Positions 1 through 7,878 of a stretch of DNA of 32,843 nt are shown piece after piece. The notes below the pieces were generated by a model. That model had not been told where the DNA came from. It saw only the letters and a list, made by a program, of their open reading frames with translations, and ran no database searches. Both the position numbers and the translations under genes were made by a program. This stretch comes from Halobellus clavatus (GTDB lineage Archaea; Halobacteriota; Halobacteria; Halobacteriales; Haloferacaceae), in the NCBI RefSeq assembly GCF_900107195.1, contig NZ_FNPB01000022.1, positions 1 to 32,843 of the forward strand, in the 5' to 3' direction. Position 1 is the stretch's first letter. Every line of letters starts with the position of its first letter.

Positions 1-248
1 AACATTGCGTTCGGGTGACGCGGACGCGTCGCCCTTGCCCGCTACGCTTTCACAGCGTCAGCTCTACCCGACCAACAATCTGCTTCCGAAGAGCGATTGG
101 CTTATTAGAAGCGGGTTTATGGCTGGGCCTGACGTAGCAGTGAGCGTTCATACTTTTTACAGGGCTCGTCAGGGGGTAGTAATATCCGGTGAACTAGAAT
201 ATTCGCTACCCCCGCAGTTTCAAGTCCCTATAATGTATTGGCATTTCC
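1..248. other. Upstream region of norB, no supportable gene
   Basis: No reading frame here looks like a real protein. The stretch ends in an AT-richer segment with a GAATATTC palindrome at 197-204 and a CTATAATGT element at 228-236, just before the norB ATG at 249. That element lies too close to the ATG for a normal archaeal TATA box of a leaderless transcript, so the promoter position stays unclear. Confidence 0.4.
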
Positions 249-2552
249 ATGCAAATCACGAGACAAACTATCGCAAAAGCCCTAATCACGGTTTTTGTAT
301 TTAATCTGATCGTGATGGGCGGGGGTGCGATTTATTCCGCACAAGAAGTCCCTCCAATACCTCAGGAGGTAGTCGGTCCTGATGGCGAAACCGTCGCCAC
401 GCAATCTCAGGTTCAGGCCGGGAAAATCGCGTTTCAGAAGAACAGTCTGATGAACCACGGGTCAATACTCGGGAATGGCGCATATTATGGGGTCGACTAC
501 ACCGCCGACACGCTCGACCTGAAAGTCGAGTACATGCGGGACTACTACGCACAGGACCGGTACGATACAGCGTATTCGGGCCTGGAATCGGCTGAGCAGG
601 GGAGTGTCGACCGCCTCGTCCAAGACGACCTCGACGAACAGTTCACCGAAGGGGCAGAGACAATTGAATACTCCGAAGCGGAGATGTACGCCCACGAGCA
701 GGTCCGCGACGAGTACGTCCAACGATACCACGAGGGCGCACTCGACCGCGGCGTCGCCGCCGACTTCATCGGCTCCGAAGAAGAAGCGAGTCAGTTCGCC
801 GACTTCGCCCTCTGGACTGCGTGGATATCCCACACCGACCGACCGGGTGGCGACACGAGCTTCACGAACGAATGGCCGTACAACCCCGCCGCGGGTAACA
901 CACCGACTGGTGCGACGATGATATGGAGCGTCATCAGTATGGTCCTGCTCGTCGGTGCCGTCGGCCTCGGCGTCTTCCTCTACAAATCCGTCGAACTCCC
1001 GGAACCGAAAATCAAGGGCATCGAAATTCCACCGCCAGACGAAATCAATCTAACTCCAAGTCAACGCGCAGCAACCCGCTTCATCCCGCTCGCAGGGTTA
1101 TTATTCACCTTACAGGTCTTCTTGGGCGGACTCCTCGCACACTACTACATCGAGCGACACGCGTTCTTCGGGATCGAGGAAGTGTTTGGTATCCATATCG
1201 TCGAAGTATTCCCGTTCGCGCTCGCGAAGACCTTCCACCTCGACCTCGGCATCCTCTGGATTGCTGCCTTGTGGCTCGGCGCGGGGCTGTTCCTCCCACC
1301 CCTTCTCACTAATCACGAACCCAAGCGACAACGAACCTTCATCCACGTCCTGCTCGGAGCGCTCATCGTCGTTGCAGTCGGGGGTCTCGCCGGCGTCTGG
1401 CTCGGGTCCCACGGCTACATCGACGGAGAACTCTGGTGGATCATCGGGAACGAGGGGCTCGAATACCTCGAAGTGGGCCGGCTCTGGCAGGTCGGCCTGC
1501 TCGTCGGATTCGTCCTGTGGACTGCCCTCGTGTACCGCGGGTTCAAACCGATGCTCGAACGCGAATCTCGCTTCGGACTCGCCCACATGATCATCTACGC
1601 CGGTGGATCCATCGGCCTTCTCTTCTCGGCAGGGATGTTCTATACGCCGGAGACGAACATCGTGATGACGGAGTTCTGGCGCTGGTGGGTCGTCCACATG
1701 TGGGTCGAGGGCGCCTTCGAGTTCTTCATCGTCGCCGTCATCGGACTCACGCTCGTCTCGATGGGGCTACTCAGGAAGCGCTCGGCCGAGAAAGCCGTCG
1801 CGTTCCAGGCCCTGTTCGTGATGGGGTCGGGCGTCATCGGCGCATCCCATCACTACTGGTGGATCGGCCAGCCCGACATGTGGCTCCCGTTGGGAACGAT
1901 CTTCTCGACGCTGGAACTCATTCCCCTCATCCTCATCCTGTTCGAGGCGATGGGGCAGTACCGGGCGCTCGCGACGAGCAACGAATCGTTCCCGTACACG
2001 CTCCCGTTCATGTTCATCATCGCGAGCGGCTTCTGGAACTTCGTGGGCGCCGGCGTGCTCGGGTTCTTCATCAACCTCCCGATCGTCAACTACTACGAGC
2101 ACGGAACGTATCTCACCGTTGGACACGCGCACGCCGCGATGTTCGGTGCGTTCGGCCTCCTCGCATTGGGGATGGCCACGTACATGCTCCGCATTTCGAC
2201 GATCCCGTCACAGTGGACGGAGCGTCGACTTCGCTGGTCGTTCTGGCTCTGGAACGTTGGCCTCGCGGTCATGGTGTTCGTCTCGGTCCTCCCGGTCGGA
2301 TTCCTCCAGCTCGAGACGGCGTTCACGCAGACCTACGGTGCCGCTCGGAGTCTCGCCTTCTACAACAGCGAGATCATCCAACTCCTGTTCTGGGCGCGGC
2401 TCCCGGGTGACACGCTCATCATCATCGGGACGCTCGTGTTCGCCTACGACATGGTGAAAAAGCGGTTTACGCTGCGGGATGTCTCGGATCCGGCGGAGTC
2501 CCTGGAGGAGGGGACGATTCCCAACCGGGTGATGGCAGAGGACGACGACTAA
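249..2552 (+). CDS. norB: Quinol-dependent nitric oxide reductase (qNor, NorB)
   Basis: Membrane enzyme that reduces two NO to N2O with electrons from the quinone pool, a step of denitrification or NO detoxification. The 767-residue length matches single-chain qNor, in which a NorC-like part is fused to the haem-copper subunit. An N-terminal membrane helix (about residues 8-28) is followed by a long acidic extracytoplasmic domain to about residue 220, then about 12 hydrophobic helices. Conserved histidine-rich segments of the haem b/b3-FeB centre are visible (FHLDLG, RWWVVHMWVEG, SHHYWW, VGHAHAAMFG). No covalent haem c motif CxxCH is seen, as expected for qNor. The ATG at 249 begins the first membrane helix. 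Next come a convergent regulator and metal-handling genes; no nirK or halocyanin gene is in the window. Family assignment is secure. Confidence 0.95.
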   Translation: MQITRQTIAKALITVFVFNLIVMGGGAIYSAQEVPPIPQEVVGPDGETVATQSQVQAGKIAFQKNSLMNHGSILGNGAYYGVDYTADTLDLKVEYMRDYYAQDRYDTAYSGLESAEQGSVDRLVQDDLDEQFTEGAETIEYSEAEMYAHEQVRDEYVQRYHEGALDRGVAADFIGSEEEASQFADFALWTAWISHTDRPGGDTSFTNEWPYNPAAGNTPTGATMIWSVISMVLLVGAVGLGVFLYKSVELPEPKIKGIEIPPPDEINLTPSQRAATRFIPLAGLLFTLQVFLGGLLAHYYIERHAFFGIEEVFGIHIVEVFPFALAKTFHLDLGILWIAALWLGAGLFLPPLLTNHEPKRQRTFIHVLLGALIVVAVGGLAGVWLGSHGYIDGELWWIIGNEGLEYLEVGRLWQVGLLVGFVLWTALVYRGFKPMLERESRFGLAHMIIYAGGSIGLLFSAGMFYTPETNIVMTEFWRWWVVHMWVEGAFEFFIVAVIGLTLVSMGLLRKRSAEKAVAFQALFVMGSGVIGASHHYWWIGQPDMWLPLGTIFSTLELIPLILILFEAMGQYRALATSNESFPYTLPFMFIIASGFWNFVGAGVLGFFINLPIVNYYEHGTYLTVGHAHAAMFGAFGLLALGMATYMLRISTIPSQWTERRLRWSFWLWNVGLAVMVFVSVLPVGFLQLETAFTQTYGAARSLAFYNSEIIQLLFWARLPGDTLIIIGTLVFAYDMVKKRFTLRDVSDPAESLEEGTIPNRVMAEDDD

Positions 2553-2655
2553 CGGCCTCCACAGCGTCAATTCCAGTACGCTAATCTTCCGTACGAAATC
2601 ATCTCTCCGAAGACCGAGATAGAGGATATCGCCGCCGTGGTGGTCCCGTCTTCGC

Positions 2656-3180
2656 CTACGATTCCCGCTGAGCGCGGACGAACGCTCGCCGCAGGACGGT
2701 CAGCAGGACGTACGTCTCGTACTTCTGGTTCCGACAGTGATCGCACGGCTGCATCTCCTTCGTTATCTCCTCGATAGACTCCTCGTACTCCCCCGTAAGC
2801 TCGTTCAGCGCCTCTGTAATCTCTGGCTGGATAGCGTCGGTCATCTCCTCGACGGCGGCATCAGCGGTGTCGGGCAAGGAGTACGAGAGGACGATCGTGT
2901 TCGCGTGGTAGTACTTCGTCGTGCCGCCACGTCCTTCCTCGAAGCGGACGACGTCTACGAGCCCGGAATCGCGGAGTTCGTTGATGTGGTGCCGAACGGT
3001 GTTTTCGGTCCGCTCGATCCCTCGCTCGGTAAGTCGGTCGTGAACCTCGCCTGCCGTCCGTGCCTGGTCGGCCAGTATGTCGAGGATCATCGCTCGCATT
3101 GGTTCGTCGATGGCATCCGAGACGCGGGTATCCCTGATCGCGATGTCGTCGAGATGGTGGTCGCCGGCGGAACTGCTCAT
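2656..3180 (-). CDS. ArsR-like winged-helix regulator with C-terminal CxxC
   Basis: Predicted DNA-binding regulator of about 174 residues. An N-terminal winged-helix domain (about residues 20-95; motifs MRAMILDILAD, TVRHHINELRDSGLVDV and a wing with GRGGTTKYY) is followed by an acidic helical segment likely to dimerise and a C-terminal CDHCRNQKYETY. The paired cysteines suggest metal or redox sensing. It is divergent from the HMA/P-type ATPase genes, so control of that metal operon is the obvious role. An alternative ATG six codons upstream (3198) gives MSHSPI at the front; the ATG at 3180 gives the more typical MSSSAGDH start. It converges on norB, so regulation of norB is less likely. The metal sensed cannot be told from sequence. 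Confidence 0.8.
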   Translation of the reverse strand: MSSSAGDHHLDDIAIRDTRVSDAIDEPMRAMILDILADQARTAGEVHDRLTERGIERTENTVRHHINELRDSGLVDVVRFEEGRGGTTKYYHANTIVLSYSLPDTADAAVEEMTDAIQPEITEALNELTGEYEESIEEITKEMQPCDHCRNQKYETYVLLTVLRRAFVRAQRES

Positions 3181-3283
3181 AATGGGACTGTGAGACACGT
3201 GCGGGAAAAGGTAGCGGCGAACACTACTGTCGAACGCTTCGACCGGACGACTGTCCTGCGGTCGGATCGAGTCGAAGCCCTAG

Positions 3284-3313
3284 ACGACCTATTGAACTGT
3301 TCCAACGACCTAT
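3284..3313 (+). promoter_or_regulatory. Direct repeat upstream of the metal operon
   Basis: ACGACCTAT occurs twice, at 3284-3292 and 3305-3313, exactly 21 bases apart (two helical turns). The pair lies just upstream of the TATA-like tract at 3334-3347, where a regulator could bind on one face of the helix. The divergent winged-helix protein is the natural candidate binder. That link is inference. Confidence 0.5.
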
Positions 3314-3333
3314 ATCCTTATTCAAACATATCA

Positions 3334-3347
3334 TTTAAAAAATATAT
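3334..3347 (+). promoter_or_regulatory. TATA element for HMA/ATPase operon
   Basis: An uninterrupted A/T tract (TTTAAAAAATATAT) lies 30-44 bases before the ATG at 3378. This fits a haloarchaeal promoter giving a very short leader. Confidence 0.65.
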
Positions 3348-3377
3348 ATGGCGGTCCGGGTGCTACGTAGAACTGTG

Positions 3378-3593
3378 ATGAACGAGACAACCCAACTCCG
3401 TGTGATGGACTTCGACTGCCCGACCTGCGCGAGCACCGTTGAACGCGCCCTATCGAACGTCGACGGCGTCCAGAATGTGGAAGTCCACTACACGACCGGC
3501 CGAGTCGAGATCGAGTACGACGACGACGTCGCTGACCCCGACGCCTTCGCACAGGCCATCGAAAACCAGGGCTACACGCCCCAGCCCGCCTAG
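3378..3593 (+). CDS. Heavy-metal-associated (HMA) domain metallochaperone
   Basis: A 71-residue stand-alone HMA (CopZ-like) domain. The metal-binding motif MDFDCPTCASTVERAL supplies the CxxC, with a beta-alpha-beta-beta-alpha-beta pattern over the whole length and the usual DGV and ENQGY features. It probably delivers a soft metal, most likely copper, to the P-type ATPase that starts four bases downstream; the two must be co-transcribed. The ATG at 3378 fits the promoter spacing. An in-frame ATG at 3348 lies inside the TATA tract and would add ten unlike residues, so it is rejected. Confidence 0.88.
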   Translation: MNETTQLRVMDFDCPTCASTVERALSNVDGVQNVEVHYTTGRVEIEYDDDVADPDAFAQAIENQGYTPQPA

Positions 3594-3597
3594 ATCA

Positions 3598-5517
3598 ATG
3601 AACGCACAAACGATAACACAGTACTACCGGAAGAACCGGAAAGCCATCGTTACGGCATCCAGCGGCCTGCTCTACGGTGGCGGCTGGAGCCTCGGCCACT
3701 TCACCGGCTTCGATACCGCGAGTGCCGGTATTCTCATCCTCGCGGCGATCATCGGCGGCTACGACATCGCCAAAACCGCCTACTACGAGGTCACCAACCG
3801 AACGCTCGGCATCAAGACGCTCGTGACCTTGGCGGCCATTGGTGCCATCGTCATCGGCGAATACTGGGAAGCTGCCGCCGTCGTCTTCCTGTTCAGCCTC
3901 GGCAGCTACCTAGAAGGCCGGACGATGCGGAAGACCCGGACGGCACTCCAGGAGCTTCTGGAGATGACGCCCGACACGGCGACCATCCGTCGCGACGGAG
4001 ACCTCCAAGAAGTTCCTGCCCGCGACGTCGAGGAGGGTGAAGTTGTCATCGTGAAACCGGGCGGCAAGATTCCGGTCGATGGGAGCGTCGTCGATGGCGA
4101 GAGTGCCGTCAATCAGGCCCCGGTCACCGGCGAGAGCGCGCCCGTTCACAAGGCCGACGGTGACGAAGTCTACGCGGGGACGGTCAACCAGGAAGGCGCA
4201 CTGGAGGTCCGGACGACGGGTGCGGGCTCGGATACGACGCTCGAGCGCATCATCCGCCGCGTCGAGGAGGCCCAGGAGGCCCAGTCGCCCACGGAGAGTC
4301 TCATCGACCGGTTCGCGAAGTACTACACCCCAGCCGTCATCGTGCTCGCAATCGGCGCGTACGCAGTCACGCAGAACGCGATCCTGTCGCTCACCTTGCT
4401 GGTCATCGGCTGTCCGGGCGCGCTGGTCATCGGACCGCCGGTCAGTATCGTCTCGGCCATCGGGAACGCCGCCCGGTCGGGCGTCCTGATGAAAGGTGGC
4501 GAACACCTCGAACGTGCCGGCAAGATCGACCTCGTTGCCTTCGACAAGACCGGCACCCTCACGAAAGGTGAGACCACCGTCGCCGACGTCGAGGGGTTCG
4601 GCGTCGACGACGACGAGGTAATCTCGCTCGCGGCGACTGCCGAGAAGAAAAGCGAACACCACCTCGCCGACGCCATCGTCGACGCAGCACGCGATCGTCC
4701 GACCGCCGCAACCGATGGCGGAACTGCGATCGCCCATTCCGATGCCGCGAGCGCCGAACACCGGTCGGTTCCGGATCCGGATGACTTCGACGTGGTCGCC
4801 GGCAAGGGTGTCGTCGCCCATACGGACGGCCACGAGGTCGTCGTTGGGAACCGGGCGCTGCTCGACGACCGCAGCATCGACATCCCGGATCACATCGCCG
4901 AGTACGTCCGTGGCCGCGAGGAACGCGGTGAGACGGTCGTCCACGTCGTGCGAGACGGCAGCATCATCGGCGTGATCGCGATGCGCGACGAACTTCGAGA
5001 GGCCGCTCCTGGCGTCGTAGCGGCGCTTCAAGATGCCGGCATCGAGACGGTGATGCTCACCGGCGACAACGAGCGGACGGCAAGTGCCGTCGCAGGGGAG
5101 GTGGGCATCGACGAGTACCGCGCCGAACTCCTTCCCGAGGACAAACAGACCGTCATCGAAGAATACCAGGCCGACGGCCACGTCGTTGCGATGGTCGGCG
5201 ATGGCATCAACGACGCGCCGTCGCTGGCGACCGCCGACGTCGGTATCGCGATGGGCGCTGCCGGCACGGACACCGCCATCGAGACGGCGGACATGGCGCT
5301 GATGGCCGACGACCTGGAACGCATCCCGTACGCGGTCGCACTCAGTAAGGCGACGCGCTGGAACGTCCTCGAGAACGTCGGGCTCGCGGTGCTGACCGTG
5401 ACCGTCCTGCTCGCTGGCGTGCTCACCAGTTACGTCACGCTCGCCGCCGGGATGCTCGTCCACGAAGCCAGCGTTCTCCTCGTCATCCTCAACGGGATGC
5501 GACTGCTCCGACACTAA
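3598..5517 (+). CDS. P1B-type heavy-metal-translocating ATPase (CPG type)
   Basis: A 639-residue metal-transporting ATPase of the inner membrane. No N-terminal metal-binding domain is present; the separate HMA protein upstream may take that role. Six or more membrane segments are visible: the first group at about residues 20-110, a pair around 240-290 and a C-terminal pair ending in HEASVLLVILNGMRLL. The actuator motif TGES, the phosphorylation site DKTGTLT (Asp316) and the hinge GDGINDAP are intact. Two positions are unusual. The ion-site motif is CPG (Cys272-Pro-Gly), not CPC, and the family's SEHPL locus reads SEHHLA (His354-His355). The C-terminal motif resembles Zn/Cd/Pb exporters as much as Cu pumps, so the metal is undecided. 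Start ATG 3598 follows the HMA stop by four bases. Confidence 0.92.
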   Translation: MNAQTITQYYRKNRKAIVTASSGLLYGGGWSLGHFTGFDTASAGILILAAIIGGYDIAKTAYYEVTNRTLGIKTLVTLAAIGAIVIGEYWEAAAVVFLFSLGSYLEGRTMRKTRTALQELLEMTPDTATIRRDGDLQEVPARDVEEGEVVIVKPGGKIPVDGSVVDGESAVNQAPVTGESAPVHKADGDEVYAGTVNQEGALEVRTTGAGSDTTLERIIRRVEEAQEAQSPTESLIDRFAKYYTPAVIVLAIGAYAVTQNAILSLTLLVIGCPGALVIGPPVSIVSAIGNAARSGVLMKGGEHLERAGKIDLVAFDKTGTLTKGETTVADVEGFGVDDDEVISLAATAEKKSEHHLADAIVDAARDRPTAATDGGTAIAHSDAASAEHRSVPDPDDFDVVAGKGVVAHTDGHEVVVGNRALLDDRSIDIPDHIAEYVRGREERGETVVHVVRDGSIIGVIAMRDELREAAPGVVAALQDAGIETVMLTGDNERTASAVAGEVGIDEYRAELLPEDKQTVIEEYQADGHVVAMVGDGINDAPSLATADVGIAMGAAGTDTAIETADMALMADDLERIPYAVALSKATRWNVLENVGLAVLTVTVLLAGVLTSYVTLAAGMLVHEASVLLVILNGMRLLRH

Positions 5518-5529
5518 TCACCACAACCA

Positions 5530-6183
5530 ATGACAACAAATTCACCTGCGACTGACGCGACGCACACTAGCACCGACTGGCAGGTCGACTACGACGCCGA
5601 CCCGATCGAAATCCGCGACCCCGTCGCGGAGGCCCTCGGCGTCCTCACATCAGGCGATCCGTTCGTCGTCACCTACACGGACGCGGTGAAAGAGGCCGGT
5701 CACTCCTGTCCGACTGCCTCGGGCGCCTACCGGATCGTCCAGCTCGGGCTCGATGCCCTGTATCCCGACGACTATCCAATCCGAAGCGAAATCGAAGTCC
5801 AGGCAGCCGGCCCGCGAGACGATGCTGCGTACGGCGTGATGGGGCGCATCATTTCGTACGTGACTGGCGCGACCGACGACGACGGATTCAGCGGGCTCGC
5901 CGGTGGTCACGGGAGCCGTCGTGATCTCCTCGTCTTCGACGCGTTCGACCCGGGCACGCACGAACCGACGTTCCGGTTCCGGCGAACCGATACGGACGAG
6001 ACTGTTGAAGTGACCTACCACGTCAGCGACGTTCCCGACGGCGGCCCCGCAATCGGGAATCTCCAGCGGATTCTAGAGGGGTCCGCGAGCGAGGAGCAGC
6101 GGGCGGCATTCGCCGAGGCCTGGCACCGGCGCGTGCAGGTCGTCCTCAACGACGACTCGCTGTTCACCGTCGAAGCGGTGTGA
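5530..6183 (+). CDS. FmdE-like protein of the metal operon
   Basis: A soluble acidic protein of 217 residues, 12 bases downstream of the ATPase and so probably in the same transcript. A central GHSCPTASGAYR segment (about residues 57-68) resembles the GHxCP motif of FmdE-type domains, where His and Cys bind a metal. A second Gly/His segment, LAGGHGSRRDLLVFDAF, follows at about residue 122. FmdE-type domains occur with molybdenum enzymes and in stand-alone metal-binding proteins. The position after a metal ATPase suggests metal binding or trafficking. Family assignment is by motif resemblance only, and no enzymatic reaction is proposed. Confidence 0.6.
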   Translation: MTTNSPATDATHTSTDWQVDYDADPIEIRDPVAEALGVLTSGDPFVVTYTDAVKEAGHSCPTASGAYRIVQLGLDALYPDDYPIRSEIEVQAAGPRDDAAYGVMGRIISYVTGATDDDGFSGLAGGHGSRRDLLVFDAFDPGTHEPTFRFRRTDTDETVEVTYHVSDVPDGGPAIGNLQRILEGSASEEQRAAFAEAWHRRVQVVLNDDSLFTVEAV

Positions 6184-6217
6184 ACACGACAGTGCAGCCC
6201 TCGTACGCTATATGAAT

Positions 6218-6310
6218 TCACTGCGGTATACTGTCGATATCTTCGAGCGCCTCGATAGCAACGTCTCCTAACTCTCCAGCCTGATATGAGAATACCGCTC
6301 TCGCACCATC
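6218..6310 (-). pseudogene. Possible C-terminal gene remnant
   Basis: Thirty codons in this frame have a typical haloarchaeal composition (DGARAVFSYQAG, ELGDVAIEALEDIDSIPQ) and end at a TGA. The frame is closed upstream by a stop, and the bases beyond continue protein-like in another frame (NFDEMVRERY). It looks like the tail of a lost gene cut by the SUI1 region. The family is not recognised. Confidence 0.25.
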
Positions 6311-6382
6311 TCATCGAAATTATCTACGCTACTGATTCGATGGGGCAATCCGCTCGCTGATCTCGATCGGGCGACAGAACAG

Positions 6383-6595
6383 GTGACTGTCCGAACGGAA
6401 GAACGCCGGTATGGAAAGAAAATGGTCGTCGTCGAGGGGTTCGAAGGTGGCACCGATCTCGACTCACTCGCCTCAGAACTGAAATCTACACTTGGAACTG
6501 GTGGCACCGTCAAAGAAGGGCACATCGAACTCCAGGGCGATCACGAGGAACGCGTCCGCGAACTTCTCAAAGCAAACGGATACTCCGTCAGATAA
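6383..6595 (+). CDS. SUI1/eIF1-like protein lacking its zinc-ribbon N-terminus
   Basis: The 70 residues match the SUI1 (eIF1) fold of archaeal translation initiation factor 1: RTEERRYGKKMVVVEGF, a GTGGT turn and IELQGDHEERVRELL. Archaeal SUI1 proteins usually carry about 25 further N-terminal residues with paired cysteines. Here the frame is open upstream to 6290 but holds no cysteines and no ATG. A GTG at 6383 is the first reasonable start. The protein may be a free SUI1 core paralog or a decayed gene. Initiation factor 1 helps select the start codon on the small ribosomal subunit; whether this copy does so is unknown. It stands alone, between a remnant and convergent genes. Confidence 0.6.
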   Translation: MTVRTEERRYGKKMVVVEGFEGGTDLDSLASELKSTLGTGGTVKEGHIELQGDHEERVRELLKANGYSVR

Positions 6596-6683
6596 AACAG
6601 TACGATTCTTCATATCCTGTAGAACACTCCACTGGTTCCGTCGTTACCGACAGCATCAACTAAACGATTTGGTAGAGGAGCAC

Positions 6684-7124
6684 TCACAGCGTTCGGGGGT
6701 CCGGCTCAACGATCGTAGCAAAGGCGACGTTCTGTTGCACCTGTTCGATCTCAACGGTCGGTTCGTCACCGGGCTGCCCCTCCGGAACGATCACGACGTA
6801 ACCGCGGTCAACCTTCGCGATGCCGTCGCCCTGGTCACCAATCGTCTCAATCGTCACCTCCCGAATCTCACCCTCTTCAACAGGCGGCTCGGGGGGTCCC
6901 TGCTCCTGAGTGGTCGGGGAGGTCTCAGACGATCTGTCCGCCGACTGCGTATCGGATCGCACTGTTGTATGCCCGGTTTCGAGAACAGCGATTCGATACG
7001 TCTCACCGGGTTGAATACCGTCGTGACGTATCTCACTCGCTGGAATCTCGAATGTGTAGCCCCCGTCGTCGGACTCAATATTCGCAGTAGATACCAAGCG
7101 AAGTGTATCAGGGATGTCGACCAT
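6684..7124 (-). CDS. TRAM-domain protein
   Basis: A 146-residue soluble protein. The N-terminal half (MVDIPDTLRLVS to about residue 58) is a small beta domain. A Ser/Thr/Pro/Glu-rich linker of about 25 residues follows, then a C-terminal TRAM domain (about 82-140) with the typical order REVTIETIGDQGDGIAKVDRGYVVIVP, then PGD and a final VQQNVAFATIV. TRAM is an OB-fold RNA-binding module; haloarchaea carry many small TRAM proteins proposed to act as RNA chaperones. The ATG at 7124 is chosen because the longer frame adds arginine-rich, unlike sequence that runs into the next gene. The neighbour upstream on the same strand ends 46 bases away, so the two may be co-transcribed. Confidence 0.8.
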   Translation of the reverse strand: MVDIPDTLRLVSTANIESDDGGYTFEIPASEIRHDGIQPGETYRIAVLETGHTTVRSDTQSADRSSETSPTTQEQGPPEPPVEEGEIREVTIETIGDQGDGIAKVDRGYVVIVPEGQPGDEPTVEIEQVQQNVAFATIVEPDPRTL

Positions 7125-7170
7125 CACGAGAAGATTCAGTATCCGACGCAAATAATCGTTCCTCACGCCG

Positions 7171-7746
7171 TCAGTCGGGCGCGTAAGCATCCTCAATATA
7201 GTCACGAAGGTCCTCGGGCGTCGTCCACGTGTACGCACGATCCACCCGCTCCATCGAGAGGAGATAGTGTGCGAACATCCCGTCGTAGGCCGCGTACTGT
7301 TCCTCCTCAGTCTCGTACGTTCGATAGAAGGCTCGCGTTCGCTCCCGATAGGTCGGCTGATCGATGTAGCCCGCTTCCCACGCGTGCCCGCCCTGGGAGT
7401 GTTCGTACACCCCGACGATATGGTCCGCGTAGCTGACCAGCAGCTTGAATTTCGACGTGAAGAACTCCGAGACGTCCAGAATATCGTCCATCAGGAACGC
7501 GTCGACCCCGTCATCAGAGTTCGAGGCTGCAGCATCACTCGCGAGTTGGTCGCGAACAGCCTCCAATCGTGGCCGCTGCTCCTCCCCGTAGGAACCGAGA
7601 ACGAAGTAGGACGTGTTGTTGATGAACCGTCCGAGGTCCTCGTGCATCGCGGTCTGGATCGCCTCGACCCGCTCGGGTGTGAGCGCCTCACCGGGCTGGT
7701 CGCCCAATTTGTCGATGACGGCACGGGTAGCGTCGTCGTTGGTCAT
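7171..7746 (-). CDS. Conserved-looking acidic protein of unknown function
   Basis: A 191-residue acidic, mostly helical protein without membrane segments, signal peptide or cysteine pairs. Residues 25-60 hold MHEDLGRFINNTSYFVLGSYG, the middle carries DAFLMDDILDVSEFFTSKFK, and aromatic residues are frequent toward the end (AFYRTYETEEEQYAAYDGMF). I do not recognise the family. Codon use and composition are those of a genuine haloarchaeal gene. It is divergent from the winged-helix regulator at 7879 across a 132-base region that holds an 11-bp inverted repeat, so that regulator may control it. It lies just upstream of the TRAM gene on the same strand. Confidence 0.7.
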   Translation of the reverse strand: MTNDDATRAVIDKLGDQPGEALTPERVEAIQTAMHEDLGRFINNTSYFVLGSYGEEQRPRLEAVRDQLASDAAASNSDDGVDAFLMDDILDVSEFFTSKFKLLVSYADHIVGVYEHSQGGHAWEAGYIDQPTYRERTRAFYRTYETEEEQYAAYDGMFAHYLLSMERVDRAYTWTTPEDLRDYIEDAYAPD

Positions 7747-7821
7747 ACTGGGTAGGATTCACCACCGCCACCTAACGGTACGGAAATACGACCGGAAGTG
7801 GAATGCCCCAGCACTCTAGAT

Positions 7822-7847
7822 ACCACTTCGGTTTTCACCGAAATGGT
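7822..7847. promoter_or_regulatory. 11-bp inverted repeat, likely operator
   Basis: ACCACTTCGGT (7822-7832) and ACCGAAATGGT (7837-7847) are inverted copies with one mismatch around the spacer TTTC. The site is centred about 44 bases before the ATG at 7879, where it would overlap or abut the basal promoter. This is the usual place for an autoregulatory operator. It could also serve the divergent gene starting at 7746. Confidence 0.6.
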
Positions 7848-7878
7848 TATCCGGCCGGGGGACAAACACCCATACATA

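Noticed and set aside
5-304. Short frame upstream of norB
   Set aside because: Composition is irregular, no family is recognised, and it overlaps the norB start by about 55 bases.
3910-5514. 534-codon open frame opposite the P-type ATPase
   Set aside because: A GC-rich antisense shadow of the intact ATPase. It has no family motif and carries the composition of a reverse reading.
6684-7436. Plus-strand frame across the TRAM gene
   Set aside because: It is antisense to a clear TRAM protein and carries no motif of its own.
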